Source: Solanum dulcamara (taxonomy: Eukaryota > Streptophyta > Magnoliopsida > Solanales > Solanaceae). Taken from it: a stretch of 64,000 nt of DNA. A program made the translations under genes and the position numbers. Below the pieces are notes generated by a model. It was not told the DNA's origin and searched no databases. It was given only the letters and a program-made list of their open reading frames with translations. Below are positions 45,931-57,650 of this stretch, piece after piece. The stretch spans positions 11,545,501 through 11,609,500 of the forward strand of contig NC_077247.1 in assembly GCF_947179165.1 (NCBI RefSeq), written 5' to 3'. Every line of letters starts with the position of its first letter. Position 1 is the stretch's first letter.

Positions 45931-48591
45931 TTTAAGGCCCAAAAGAGGCCTAAAAATGACTAGGAGGATAAACTAACACAAGACCAAACCCCTGGACCTA
46001 GTGTCACCTATACGGGAGCTACTAAGTACAGAAAGGATATATATTTATACAAGAGAACTAACTAAGAAAAACAAAAAACATAAGTCAGTACAGAAGAGGG
46101 AAAATAACAATTCTATAGACGCCAGGAGCTCACCACGATCCAAGTTGGTGACAACTAAGGAAGATCCAGTGCTCAGGGAAGGTGGCTCGTACTGGAAGCT
46201 ACATTAGAAAAGATGCAGAGATGTAGTATGAGTATCAAAACATGGGGTACTTAGTAGGCATCATAGGCCAACCAAGCTCATAAAGGTCATATATATATAT
46301 ATAAATCAATAGCATGATAGAGATAATAGAGTCTAACAAAGGCTAAAGGCAGTACAAACTAACAACAGACATAAACAAGAACACAAACTACCATCGCAAC
46401 AACAACTCATCCATAACTCACACAAACACAAGTGCAATTTATATGTGGCCAATGCAGAATGAATGCAAAAAGTTCTGAAGTTGTCTCACTGTCTGTCCCG
46501 TTGACCTGTGAGACAATTATGGAAATCAGCTTATCAAAAATGTAAAAGCCCAAAATTTAGTGTACAGGCTACCGGAGCTTATCAACATATGCATTATCAA
46601 GTTAAAAATGATGCATTTACTCCAGAATAAATTTTCCATCAGTAAAATCAGTCAAAAACCGGTGTCCCGCTCCTTTGGAGTCAAATCCATACAAAAGTGT
46701 AGTATAGCCCAAAATAGCTCAAAAATCTCTTCACTTTCATAAATCAGAAGCAATTATACCAAACATGCTTATGCACCAATTCAACCCAATCAATGTCTCA
46801 AAATAATCCAACTCATGCAAAACTGGGTAGCACACCCATCACAACTCAAAGGTACTAACCTGGAACTCTGCCAGTCCAAGTTCACGGCCTTAGGCCCAAC
46901 AGTTCAATCATAATAGAGAAGTAAACTTAAACATAACACTAAAGTGGTACACAAATCAACTGAGCAAACAAAATGTACACAAGCTAAGTTTCACACCACC
47001 TAGGAACAGTCTAAGGATCTAAGCGATAGTCAAGCCAAAAAGTTGTCTTAAATTAAGGCTCGGAGGCTAAAACACTAACCTAAATAACCTGAAATGGCCA
47101 CGAATCTCACTAAAGATCAAAGATGCATATAACCTAGTCCTAACACAATCCTAACCATTGAACTACTCATATATATACATAAAAAACTAAGCAAAGTCTA
47201 GAAAGGTATGCCATAACCTACCTCGAATCCAAAACCGTACTTGAACCTTTATTCATGTGCTTTTCCTTTTTGAAGAGCCTCAGATTGCTGGCAAGCTATC
47301 AAGAATGGAATAAGCAAGTCATAACAAATTTAACGATACCCATATTGTAATTTACAAATTTGGAATCAAAATAGTCTAAAATTGAACCATGGGACCCATG
47401 CACGATACCGTGAAACTGACTCCGCCCAAGGTCCCAATGAGCTCAAGGAATTTATGCTCCAAAAATGAGCACAATCCGAGTAAAAATCCACACCAAGCAG
47501 TCCCACCATTTAAGAGAATAAAAATGGATCAAAAATTGAAATTAAGGAGGGATTAATGGAATTTACCAAGAGAAACAGAAGATTCAACGCTCTTGGAATG
47601 TACCCACGTGAATTTCCAACACCCTCCAACAAGAATCATCGAAATTGGTCATGAGATGCTCTCAAAATTGGGATTTTTGTAACTTTTGGAATAAAAAGTT
47701 GCATGAAGGATCGAGTTAAAAACGTTCACTAGAAAGAGCAAAATTGCTCTTCTCGATCACCGAACCCAAGTCCACAATCGCAAATACTAATCAAATTACC
47801 CTTCACGATTGCGACAGTTACCCCATGATCGCGATAACAAAAGGACCCTCACTTTCGTGATCACGTGCCCTAGCTCGCGAGCGCAAAGAGGAAACTGAGT
47901 TGCACCTGCAGTTCAACTGGTGCTGAATTTTAAGGAACTTGAAATTCCAGAATTCATTCGGAACCCCGTGAACGCAAATAAACTATGCTACCCAATTGGA
48001 AACAACATTCTAGACTTAAAGAAATCGATAAAATGAGCAATGGAGTTCATATTATCGTTACGTTGACCAAAGTCAACACTTTCAAAAGAAAATACTTAAA
48101 ATGCACAAACGACCTAAAACTCATTATGAGCACCTTAGGAACTAGACCAAAGATCGTTCTTGACTAAACTCGGCGTTCTGAAGCTAACCGAGCTGACAAA
48201 CTTTCATCCAAGCACATTTACTCAAAATGTTGACAAAATCAAACTTGGCCAAAACTGTAAAGCTAAAATGCCTAATCGCACAAACTTAAAATAAAATCCC
48301 CAAAACCCGAACAAACCCTCATTCTAGACCAAAATGACCCTTATGGAGCTTATGAAGTTGACAGAAACATCATTCGACATCAAAATCTTCGAATATTGAC
48401 TAAAGTCAACTCTTTCAAGCTTTAAGCCTCAAAAATGGCCAAACCAGCTCAAAACTCAACCGATCATCTTGGGGAACGATCCACCCATCCCAACACCCCA
48501 TAATTTCTACTAGGAAGCTACATGAAGGGGAAAATTGATAAAACATACAAAAGCATAGAAATGACACCGACGGTCATTACATTTAGTTAGC
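45931..48591 (-). mobile_element. Minus-strand solo LTR inside LTR Y
   Basis: On the minus strand it begins TGTAATGACCGTCGG at 48591 and shows the usual landmarks in order: the CpG-rich cassette (47760-47900), GAGGTAGGTTATGG near 47208 and ACTCATACTACATCTCTGCAT near 46216. No PBS, purine tract or coding sequence is attached. The right flank is TTTAG (48592-48596) and the left flank TTTAA (about 45926-45930), a likely target-site duplication with one change. The minus-strand end near 45931 reads TTTTGGGCC rather than the canonical CA, so that end is altered or misplaced. Confidence 0.75.
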
Positions 48592-49193
48592 TGTACTTTC
48601 TTCCTTTTCTATTCTTAGTAGTCTCATGTGCATTCCTATTAGTTTTCCCACCCTTTTGACCTCTGTTTTGTTTGATTCTAGCATTTCATATTACTTTTAC
48701 TCTTCATGCTCAGTTGGACGATGATGCCTACTGACTATTTATTATTTTGGTACTCATACTATACTCTGCATCCATTTTCATGATACAGGTCTAAGCACCA
48801 GCTACCAACATTGAGATCGAGCCTGCAGCAATCTAATTTGGAGGCGAGGGTGAGCACATGGCTTTCTAGAATTTACCTGTTTCCTTTTGTACATAGTTGA
48901 CTAGTCTTTTGATTTTTGAGACAATTCTTTATTTTTGTGGTCCACTTTTGGGACTTGTATTATTTTGTAGTAGCTCTATACATATGACTTCCAGGTTCTA
49001 AGAGGGATTTTTTATTGTGTATATATGTTTTGGTTTGGTTCCGCCTTGAATCTTTTTTATTCCTGTAAATTGATTATTTTTGTTTAGTTTCTACCCTTAA
49101 TCCCATTACTTGTAGTTTTGAGATACGGGTCAACTTACCTATTAGTGGGATTAGTAGGGTTTATCTGACTCGAGAAATTGGGTTGGGATAACA
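48592..49193 (+). mobile_element. LTR Y, fragment 3
   Basis: Completes Y: ATGATGCCTACTG near 48720, ACTCATACTATACTCTGCAT near 48753, GTCCACTTTTGGGACTTGTA near 48939 and an end GGGTTGGGATAACA at 49193. The corresponding TE-E stretch is 22370-22889. Confidence 0.8.
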
Positions 49194-49567
49194 ACATAAA
49201 GAAAAATGGCCTAGGAAGGAAAAATAATATCTAACTAGCCATTTTTATCAGTTATTTTATATTTTACTTTTTTTAGAACTCATTTCTTGAATATATAAAT
49301 ATATGATAAGTCCATTGACTTAGGAAAACTATTACATTGAGTGAACAAGTAGAGATTCATCAAAAAATTAGCTAGCGTGATTTCTAATATTTTAAGTTGA
49401 ATTGACAAAAAGTTTCTAAATTTTTTTAACTAATCATCCAGAAAATTATACATATATACTCACATATCAAGAATAAATCTAAGTTCATCTAAAACGCCAA
49501 GGCCTGTGTATTTTTGGTAAGTTTTCCAGTATAGATTTTGTTGCTTAGATATAAAAATTGTATGTTG

Positions 49568-49904
49568 CTAATTTGTCTAACTAGTGTTGTGCTTTAATAT
49601 TTATATATCCAATGCAATCATTGATAATGCTATTGGTGCCTGCTATATTGATATCATTTTGTGTCAACAAAGTCAAAAGAATTGAAGGCGAGATTAAGTT
49701 ATTATCTCACATTTTTTTATTTTTTTATATGTTATTTACTGACAATATAAGAAAATAAATAGATCTGATATAGTACCTTAATCTCGCTTTAATTGTTTTG
49801 ACTGTTGACACAAAATGGTATCAATATAGTAAGCACCAATAACATTATCAATAATTGCATTGGATAGATAAATAGTAAAGCACAACACTCGTTAGTCAAA
49901 TTAA
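49568..49904. mobile_element. Fold-back (MITE-like) element
   Basis: Two inverted arms of about 135 bases, 49568-49705 and 49771-49904, separated by about 65 AT-rich bases. Both arms carry CTAGTGTTGTGCTTTAATAT or its diverged reverse complement, CAATGCAATCATTGATAATG, ATTTTGTGTCAACA and GCGAGATTAA. The right flank reads TTAAGGCCCTGCACGGGCCC. The long arms would fold into a single hairpin if transcribed, a typical source of small RNAs. No transposase is encoded. Family not identified; target-site duplication not resolved. Confidence 0.75.
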
Positions 49905-50269
49905 GGCCCTGCACGGGCCCAATAGTTGTATCTTACTTTATTTTATTTTTATATTTAAAAGATAATTTATATTTTAAAAAGTATTTTTTTTCTTAGGATT
50001 CAATTTCAAATATGGGAATGAAGCATAAATTCAATATCTTTTATTACTTACACATGATATCTTATTGTGCCTACTATTGTATACTTCGTGTTTATTAAGG
50101 ATTTACACTTTTGAAAATGGTTTGTTGTATATTTTAAGAAAATTTGGCTCTTTTTGATAACGATAAATTATGCAAAATGCCCATTCGGCCCTTTGCTTTA
50201 CCAAATAATTGATCTAATTTTAAAAATTATCAATGTTAGTCAAAGATGTTCTTCCTATTCCTTTCGATT

Positions 50270-50520
50270 TTGGTACTAATGGCTTCTTTTCCTCCTTCTT
50301 CATCTTCTTATTTTCCCATAATGGATTCTTTTCCTTCATTTTCCTTCTTTCTCCTCTTCCTCCTCCTTTTTCTTCATCTTCTTCACCTTCTGATTATGCT
50401 ATTAGTGACTTCTTTTCCTTCCGATTCTGCTATTAATGACCTCTTTTCCTCCTTGTTCTTCCTTTCTCCTCCTCCTTCTTCATCTTCTTCATTCTTCTTC
50501 ATTATCTATATTTTCTTCAA
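50270..50520 (+). repeat. Pyrimidine-rich low-complexity tract
   Basis: Dominated by TTCCTCC, TTCTTC and CTTC units. A frame of 98 codons from 50246 reads almost only Ser, Phe, Leu and Pro and is a composition artefact. Confidence 0.8.
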
Positions 50521-50639
50521 ATTCAACGAACCAAAAATGTGAAGCATTTCAAGAGAATTATACATTGAAAAGTAAAATATCGGGAGAGGACTCCATATCT
50601 AAATTTTTGAAGTTTTTTCGAGGTGATTTTTGAGTTGAT

Positions 50640-50840
50640 TAAGATTGAATAGTTAGTACATACTTCATGTATAGTCAGTGTATATTTTATGTATAGTTAA
50701 ATTATATTTAATTTTTTGAGTATACCGTAATGTATAGCCAGCGTATATCTCATCTATAGATAAGCTATATTGTATAGTCAGAGTATACTTTTATGACTTT
50801 TGACAAGCTATAATGTATAATCAGTGCATACTCCCTATGT
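50640..50840 (+). repeat. Degenerate tandem array, TGTATAGTCAGTGTATA type
   Basis: Four or five copies of a motif close to TGTATAGTCAGTGTATA spaced about 45-60 bases apart with AT-rich linkers. Confidence 0.65.
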
Positions 50841-51020
50841 TTTTTGGCTATTTTTTATTTAAGTAAAATATGATTATATTTTGTTTTAAACTAATTACTT
50901 TTCAACCAAACATAGGAAAATTGAAAAAACGTTTACTAGAAAATATTTCCTCCATACCAAAACACACCTGTACGAAAAGCTACATAATATGAAAAATATG
51001 TGATATGTATTTATTATATA

Positions 51021-51591
51021 CAACTATAGTTTAAAATAATTACAATTCATAGCTACAGTTAGAGTTTTATGGAAAAAAAATTTGTCCTCTCTCCCCCCCT
51101 CTATACTCTCTCCCCCTCTTTCTCCTCTCTCTTGCTACTTTACCTTCTCTCGCTCGCCTTTCTTCTCTCTCTCTCTCTCTCCGTCTATCTCCATCCCAAA
51201 CAATGTTCCAATATGTTAAAAAGAAGACATATCAATTGTATTATATTAATTGTATTTTGTCAAATATAGGTGAGAGATTTGTATTCTGACACTTTGTTTT
51301 TTTATCAGTTGTATTTTGTATCAATTGTATTATGATAATTTGTATTCTATAAATTGTATTCATTGATACAAATTATATTCATTAATACAAATTATTTTCG
51401 TTAATACACTTGATACAATTATATTCATTTATAAAAATTTATTGTACCAATTGTATTCATGATATGACGAATACAACATGTATTCATCCTCTCTCCGCTA
51501 TCTGTAATCTCACTCACCTCTCTCAATCTGGCTCGCCTCTCTTCTTCTTCTAACATGTAGCTATGAATCACAATTAAGCAAACTATAGTTA
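51021..51591. mobile_element. TIR (MITE-like) element
   Basis: Terminal inverted repeats of about 40 bases: 51021-51060 (AACTATAGTTTAAAATAATT, then ACAATTCATAGCTACAGTT) and 51552-51591, its diverged reverse complement (ATGTAGCTATGAATCACAAT ...). The interior has a CT-rich block (51080-51190), AATTGTATT-rich repeats (51230-51480) and a second CTCGCCTCTC block (51485-51545). It resembles a MITE type common in Solanaceae genomes, from memory and not checked. No coding capacity; target-site duplication not resolved. Confidence 0.65.
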
Positions 51592-52700
51592 TAGATCTCT
51601 AATTAAGCCCAAACTATAGTCATTTTAAAGTTAAATGTATTTTTATTAGAACTCCTTATCAGGCAAGTTGTTCAGATAATGACATTTAACTATTTGATTT
51701 ATCGACTTTTAAATGCACTAATTTTCCATCCAACCGATAATATATCGATTGGTTTAATATGGGGTTAGCAATTATCGAGTGATGTATCGACAAAATATTC
51801 TAAGAAACAATGAAAATTAAAATCACAACATGTAGTCAAGCTAAGCTTGCACCAACGAAATTAAAATCGCAACTGTCAATTCTTTTGCACAACTGTCATG
51901 CTATGAATTTAAGACTTTGAATCACTATGATAAAATGAACCAGTAAATAAATATTGATATTAAAGCTACGATCTTTAGATGAGGAAGTAAATCATCCCAA
52001 ATAATTCAATAAATTACCAAAATAATAATAAACAACATGAGACTTGGAACATGAACGTATAAATTATCTCAAGAAAATAGCGATCCAACAAAAATTAAGC
52101 TATAATCTCTCAAATTATGAAGCTGGAAATAAGCAAAAAAATAGGGGATTACTTACATGACGAACTTTAGAGAGATAAGAAGAAATAATTGTTGTTGAAG
52201 AAAAGATTAAGAGAAGACTGGTGTTATGCTTCGACCAAGTTTATGGAGAGCGACTGCACTTTAGGGTTAAGAAATGAGGAGAAGTGATTCGTTATTTCCT
52301 CAGCTAAGAAGTGAATAGAAGACATAGGTCTTCAACTTTAGAGTTTATAGTAGATATTTTATATCTATAGGTAGGGTTGACAAATGGGTCATTTGGGTTG
52401 AGGTTGGGCATGTCAAGATGGGTTAAACCAATAGATGAATTAATGCCCAACCCTGCCTAAAACTTTCTTAGGCTAAGATGGCTTGGGTCAAGATGGACTA
52501 AACAAGAGCTTCTTACATAACTATACAAGTGGAAAAAAATCGACAAAATTGTCACATTTATATGTATGTATAAATATAATTTATAGATAATGTATAAATA
52601 GTTATATAATATATCGATACTATACAGTAGTATATAATGAAGTATATTAAGATGCATAACTATGTATAATAGAAGTATGTATGTGTATTTATATGTAAGT

Positions 52701-52726
52701 ATATATGTATATATATATATATATAT
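52701..52726. repeat. AT microsatellite
   Basis: ATATATGT followed by an uninterrupted (AT)n run. Confidence 0.9.
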
Positions 52727-52986
52727 GCGCTAATTCTTATGGGCTAATTCTTTTTTCCAATCCTGACTAGTTCAAATCTCTTTTAAACAATCTCAAATTT
52801 TTGATGTGAGATCCTCTTGATGTTTCAATTTTTTTGATATGATATTCATTTAAAATGATTCATGTTTACGACAAATCAAATTTTAAAATTTGATATTTGA
52901 AGCTCTTCAATAACATATTATTCCATTGACCAAAAACAAAACCTTTACTTTGAATTACTCTGACTAAGCATACTCCTTCTAAGATA

Positions 52987-53182
52987 CTCCCCCCATTTAA
53001 AAAATGACCTACTTTTCTTTTTAGTATGTTTAAAAAAGAATGACACCTTTTATTTTTTGGCAATACTTTAATTTTAGCTTTCTATTTGACATGTTTAAGG
53101 GCAAAAGATTAATGGTATTTTGGTATATATGACATAACTTTAATCTAGGACCACAAGATTGAAAAGTCTTCTTTATTTTTCT
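52987..53182 (+). mobile_element. Stowaway-like MITE, right end lost
   Basis: Begins after a TA with CTCCCCCCATTT (family start close to CTCCCTCCGTTT), then AAAAAATGACCTACTTTTC, GAATGACACCTTTTATTTTTTGG (discontinuous landmarks), TTTGACATGTTTAAGGGC and CATAACTTTAATCTAGGACC. The matching right terminal repeat is missing. The element runs straight into the polymerase end of the next retrotransposon near 53183. Confidence 0.7.
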
Positions 53183-53251
53183 TTATTTGAGCCTTCAAGT
53201 ACTTCTTGACTCTTACTTTCACAGCCGGAAGTCCTTTTTAGTAGTGGAGGT
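53183..53251 (+). pseudogene. Truncated chromovirus pol end and polypurine region
   Basis: CTTTATTTGAGCCTTCAAGT, then CTCTTACTTTCACAGCCGGAAGT and a purine-rich stretch before the LTR, matching 19526-19594. Only the last codons of pol remain. Confidence 0.75.
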
Positions 53252-54864
53252 TGTAATGAACCTTAGGTCAGTTATGTGAACATGCCTTTTTTTGGTCATT
53301 TAGAAAGTTCCTATAGAGACCTCAAGTTATTCATGACTTGTTAGCACCGACTTTTTGGTTGCCTGGTTGTTCGTTTGGGATTTCTGCCTGTTTCTATGAT
53401 TTAAAGCTTTTAAAACTAGAATAGTTGACTTTGATCAAAACTTTAGGTAAACAGCTTTTGAATGGAATTTTGATGGCTCCATCAGCTCCGTAAGGGTCAT
53501 TTTAGGCTAGTGGCATGATCGACTCAAATCCCGAGACTTTTGGTGGGAGTTTGTGCCATTAGGCGTTTTGGCTTTTATGTTTTTGCCAAAATTTGATCTT
53601 GGACATATTTTTGGTAAACATGCTCGAATGATAATTACGTAAGTGAGGTTAGATTTGAAATATAGAGTTTAATCTAGAATGACCCTTCCTACAATTTTTG
53701 AGACTTTTAATCGAATCCCAAGCCCCTTATTGAAATTGTCTAAAATCGGCACTTAGTGTGGGTTCCATTTTTTTGTGGAGACAAACTCTATTGTCAGTGT
53801 TAAGTCTGGAATCGAGTTTTGTGGCGTAGCATAGTTCGTTTACACGCAAAAAATTCCAAACTAATTTGAGAACCTCGTTGGAGCATTGTGTCTTGCCAAA
53901 ACCAGCTAATATGCATTAGCTGATGCAAATAAGTTTTGGCCTTCGCGTTCTAGGGCCATCTTGGACATCGTATTAGAGGACCTTCTGCCGTAATCTCGGC
54001 CATCAGATTCCTTAAGACTTTGCATTTGTGGGCCTCTGTCTATATTTGCGAAGGGCAATTTATTGACCGTCCATGATCGGGGGCTACTTTGGCCGCGTTT
54101 GTGATAGTCATTTGTGTCTGATATTTTATTTAAAGGCCAGATGAGATGGTGATTCAAAGTATGGGGTGCTTTTGAAAGTTCAGGGGAACTTGTTGGAGTG
54201 CTCGGGGAGTGCTGGGGATCATTCATTTGAGGTAAATTTGGTTTCAAAGGGGCTGCTAGTGCTCTTTAATTTAGCTTTTATGGTGAATTCTTGGATAATG
54301 ATTGTTGTGGCTATTTGGAGCCCCAAATTGTCTTCTATTTTGGGATAGAAGTTGGAAGAACTATTTTAGATCTTTTTACAAAGACAATTCTAGAATTTCT
54401 AATGTGGATCCCACATTCCCATTTTAATCTCCAAAATTGTTCCGTCTCCATTTTAAGTAAATTTAGTGTCTAAATGATCGTACGAATATTGTGATCCTAT
54501 TTTTGATAGCATGACAATATTCGGAGGCCCTACGACAGGGAAAACCTCAAAAGACATGACTTGGAGCATGCGCGGTCGGTCTAAAGGTAGGCTACGATTT
54601 CTCATCCTTTATATTGAGCTCTAATATTTAATGTATGTTAATTTGTGTGAATTTGGGGTGGTTACTTAGTTGATCATGTATATCTTCTTAGAATCCATGT
54701 TTTAGGCATATTTCAGGTAATTTAAGATTGTTGGCATATTGTCTCCTTTATGTTGGATCATCCTTACCTTGTGTAGTGTTTGATATGTGTTTATTGTTTG
54801 ATATTGAGCGTGTTTGGCCTTACTGTAGGCTAAAACTAGAGTTTTCCACAAACTTGCCTAGTTT
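53252..54864 (+). mobile_element. 3' LTR of the truncated element, cut by LTR H
   Basis: Begins TGTAATGAACC. Shows CATTTGAGGTAAATTT near 54223, GGGAAAACCTC at 54538 and AAGGTAGGCTACG at 54585. It stops at 54864 where a new TGTAATGACC begins. It provides the uninterrupted paralogue of LTR Y across the TE-B insertion point. Confidence 0.8.
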
Positions 54865-56759
54865 TGTAATGACCTTAAAGGTCATTTTTGGTTATTTTTA
54901 TAAAATAACTATTTTACCCCTCCCAGTAGTTGCCCCGAGTCATGTTTGATCAGAAGTTGAATTCTGATTTGTGAAATCCTTTGAAAAGTCAAGACTTTTG
55001 GAATTTTGGAGTTTTAGTGGCTTAAATTACTTAAAAGTGGTATTTGAAGTCATTCGGAGTTTTTGGATTCTGGAATGAGATTCAGTCAATTCAATCAGCT
55101 CCAAAATATTTAGTTTGGTCTAGGAGAGTTGATAGAATCATTTCGGAGCTATATCGTGGATTTGAGGCCTTGAGTTGGAAATTCATGAATTTTTGATCTT
55201 AGGGTTGACTTTAGTCAACATTTGGAGTTTTGATACTTAGAATTGAATTCTGACAGCTCCGTTGGATTTGGGAGTTGATTTTAGGCCTAGAAGGATTCCA
55301 GATGAGTTCCGAAGGTCAAAATGATATTTTGAAGGTTGCTGGTGCATAATGTTAGCGACAGAAAAATAAACTTTTAGCAACGAAAAATGGGCTTTAGAGA
55401 CGAAATCACTAAGTTAAAAATCTATCCAAACTCATTTCGTATTTTTGACATTTTGGGAGCTAGGAAGGTCTGTTTGAGGTGATTTTTTATGTATTTTTCT
55501 CTAACAATTATTGGATACGTATTTCTAACCTTATTTCTCTTTTCCCAAGAATATCCGTTTTGTTTTTCGTGATTTCTATTCACAAAGTGGAGGTTTTAAA
55601 CCCCATAGTAGAGAAATCAAAAATTATTGATTTGTAGGTCGATTTGAAATGGGTTTTCATTGATTTTTGGGAATTAAGATCGTTGTATTGTGGGTAAATT
55701 GATTTTGACAAAGATTTTTCAAAATCGCTCGTTTTAAATCATGTTTCAAATATGTACTTTGGGGTTTCTTCCCCAAGTTGAAAAATTAATAATTCTTTAA
55801 TTTGAAGTTCGATATCTACTCAATTTTAATGGGTTTTCAACCACAAACTTCCTTTTACTTGTAGAATATGATTTTCAAATAAATTTCTGATTTTGACATA
55901 ATCGATTTTAGAGATATTTTTGGACAATTTTAATCCCAATTACTAACCTTAGAAATATGGGTATCGTTGAACTCCTTTTGATGAATCCTTTCCATTCTTG
56001 ATAGTTAAGGATTATTTCAGAGTTAGTGTTTGAGTTTAATGGCTCCGTATTTGGCCTTCAAGATTATGTTGATTGGGCTATCATTTAGAAGGGGAAGTCT
56101 CATGTTGGTTGATTGATCGGTATTCGTATAAGGCAAGTGGACTCGTAAAACACCATAAATCTTGTAGATTACTTGAAGTTGCTTTCGTTTGTGTGTTGGG
56201 GAGTAATGAAAATGAGGTGAGATGAATTTCATATGAATTTTTCTTAATGAAAGATCAGGTAATTAAAATGGCTATGTGTATGATACTTTGATCAGAATTG
56301 TGAGCCTTTTGAATTGGACTTGTTGTGAACTTGGTGAAATGATTTGATAGCCTAAATGTGATTGTAAACTTGAGGAAATAGTTAATTTCTCCTTGTTGTG
56401 GGTTATGAGAATTGATTTGAAAATACTTTCTCACCGATTGATCTTAATGTGATATAAAATGGCTATCAAAAATGGAACTTTAATGACTTATATGATGTGA
56501 AAGATGTGATTTGCAATATTACTAATAGTGTGACGTGATTTACATTGATATGATTGCATTGTGACTGTGGACACTATTATTTGCTCATTATTTTTGTGAA
56601 CATGCTTATTCGCATTAGTTCTGAGACATTTTGATGATACTTGTTTTGATACTTGATGCCGAAAAGGAAATGGTTCTGGTGATGCCAAAGGGAAAAGGTT
56701 TCGGTGATTGATACTTGATGCCGAAGGAAAATGGTTCCGACAATGTCGAAAAGAAATAG
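54865..56759 (+). mobile_element. LTR H, left part
   Basis: Begins TGTAATGACCTTAAAGG and resembles the TE-B LTR for about 470 bases (TTTACCCCTCCC, AGTTGCCCCGAGT, AAAAGTGGTATTTG). After the TTAGCGACAGAAA / TTAGCAACGAAA repeats at 55350-55400 it becomes a different sequence. Near 56650-56759 it carries tandem GATGCCGAA-type units. Interrupted at 56759 by a solo LTR. Confidence 0.7.
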
Positions 56760-57429
56760 TGTAATGACCCTCTAGGTTATTTTCATGTTTCTGCTTCCGT
56801 TTCCTCATTTAGATGTTACTATAGCAACCTTAGATCATTCATGACCTGTTGACACTTGTAGCTCAGTCGCCTGGTTGTTCGTTTGGGTTTTAGGCCCATT
56901 TCCCTATTTTGGAGCTTTTATAAGTTAAAAATTTGACTTTAGTCATAGCTTTAGGTAAACATCCTTAAAATGGAATTCTGACAGCTCAATTAGCTCCAGA
57001 ATTACCAAATTAATCTAGTAGCATGGTCGACATGGGTATCAAGGCAATCAATACGAGTTTGGAACTATTTGGTGCTTTGGCCTTTGAAATTTGCCTTATG
57101 GTTGACTTTGGTCAACATTCTTGGAAAATGCACCTAGATGAAAATTTTAACAACGCGGTTAGTTCTGAAATGTTGAGTTTGGTATAGAATAACCCTTTAT
57201 TCACTTTCTGAGGCTTTCGATCTAATCTCGAGGCCCATTGTGAAATTAGGCTCAAAATGACACTTGGGTGTGAGACCTACTTTTCAATAAAATCACTTCG
57301 TATGACAATTTTGAATGTACCATTGAATCCAAAACGTCGAATTTAATAAGGTAGCATATCTCGTTTAAGTGCACAGTATTCCAAACGAATCTCGAGCACC
57401 CCGTCTGTGATTTGGACATGCCAAGTCAA

Positions 57430-57650
57430 TTTTGCACGAGCTGAGTCTGGTGCCGTCGCTAAATCGAATCTTGGTCACTAAAGTAATTGCCACTAAATAG
57501 GCCAAGAGGTCGCTAAAGCTACCAAGCCCCATTGGAGGGTGTTGCTATAGAGATAGGTGGTTGCTAAAGCCACAAGGTTGTCGCTTAAGAGAGGCTCGCC
57601 TCTTTGAGGTGGTCACTTAAACGACTATCGGGTGTTCTCTTTTGCGACAC
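57430..57650 (+). repeat. GTCGCTAAAG-type repeat cassette
   Basis: Six or more spaced copies of GTCGCTAAA, GGTTGCTAAAGCC, GTCGCTTAAG and similar, about 25-40 bases apart, in the LTR position where other copies have unrelated repeats. Confidence 0.65.

Larger units (their letters stand above)
49194..53182. other. AT-rich non-LTR island
   Basis: The only stretch without recognisable LTR retrotransposon. It holds a fold-back element (49568-49904), a pyrimidine-rich tract (50270-50520), a degenerate array (50640-50840), a TIR element (51021-51591), an AT microsatellite (52701-52726) and a Stowaway-like MITE (52987-53182). Between 51640 and 52690 I see no gene; 52372-52510 has a GGGTTGAGGTTGGGC / ATGGGTTAAACC style repeat often seen next to plant transposons. 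Open frames here are short or low-complexity. It may be the remains of the sequence into which Y inserted. Confidence 0.6.

Noticed and set aside
50233..50633. Overlapping Ser/Phe/Leu-rich frames as a membrane protein gene
   Set aside because: A pyrimidine-rich low-complexity tract produces them; there is no domain, no codon evidence and three frames are open at once.
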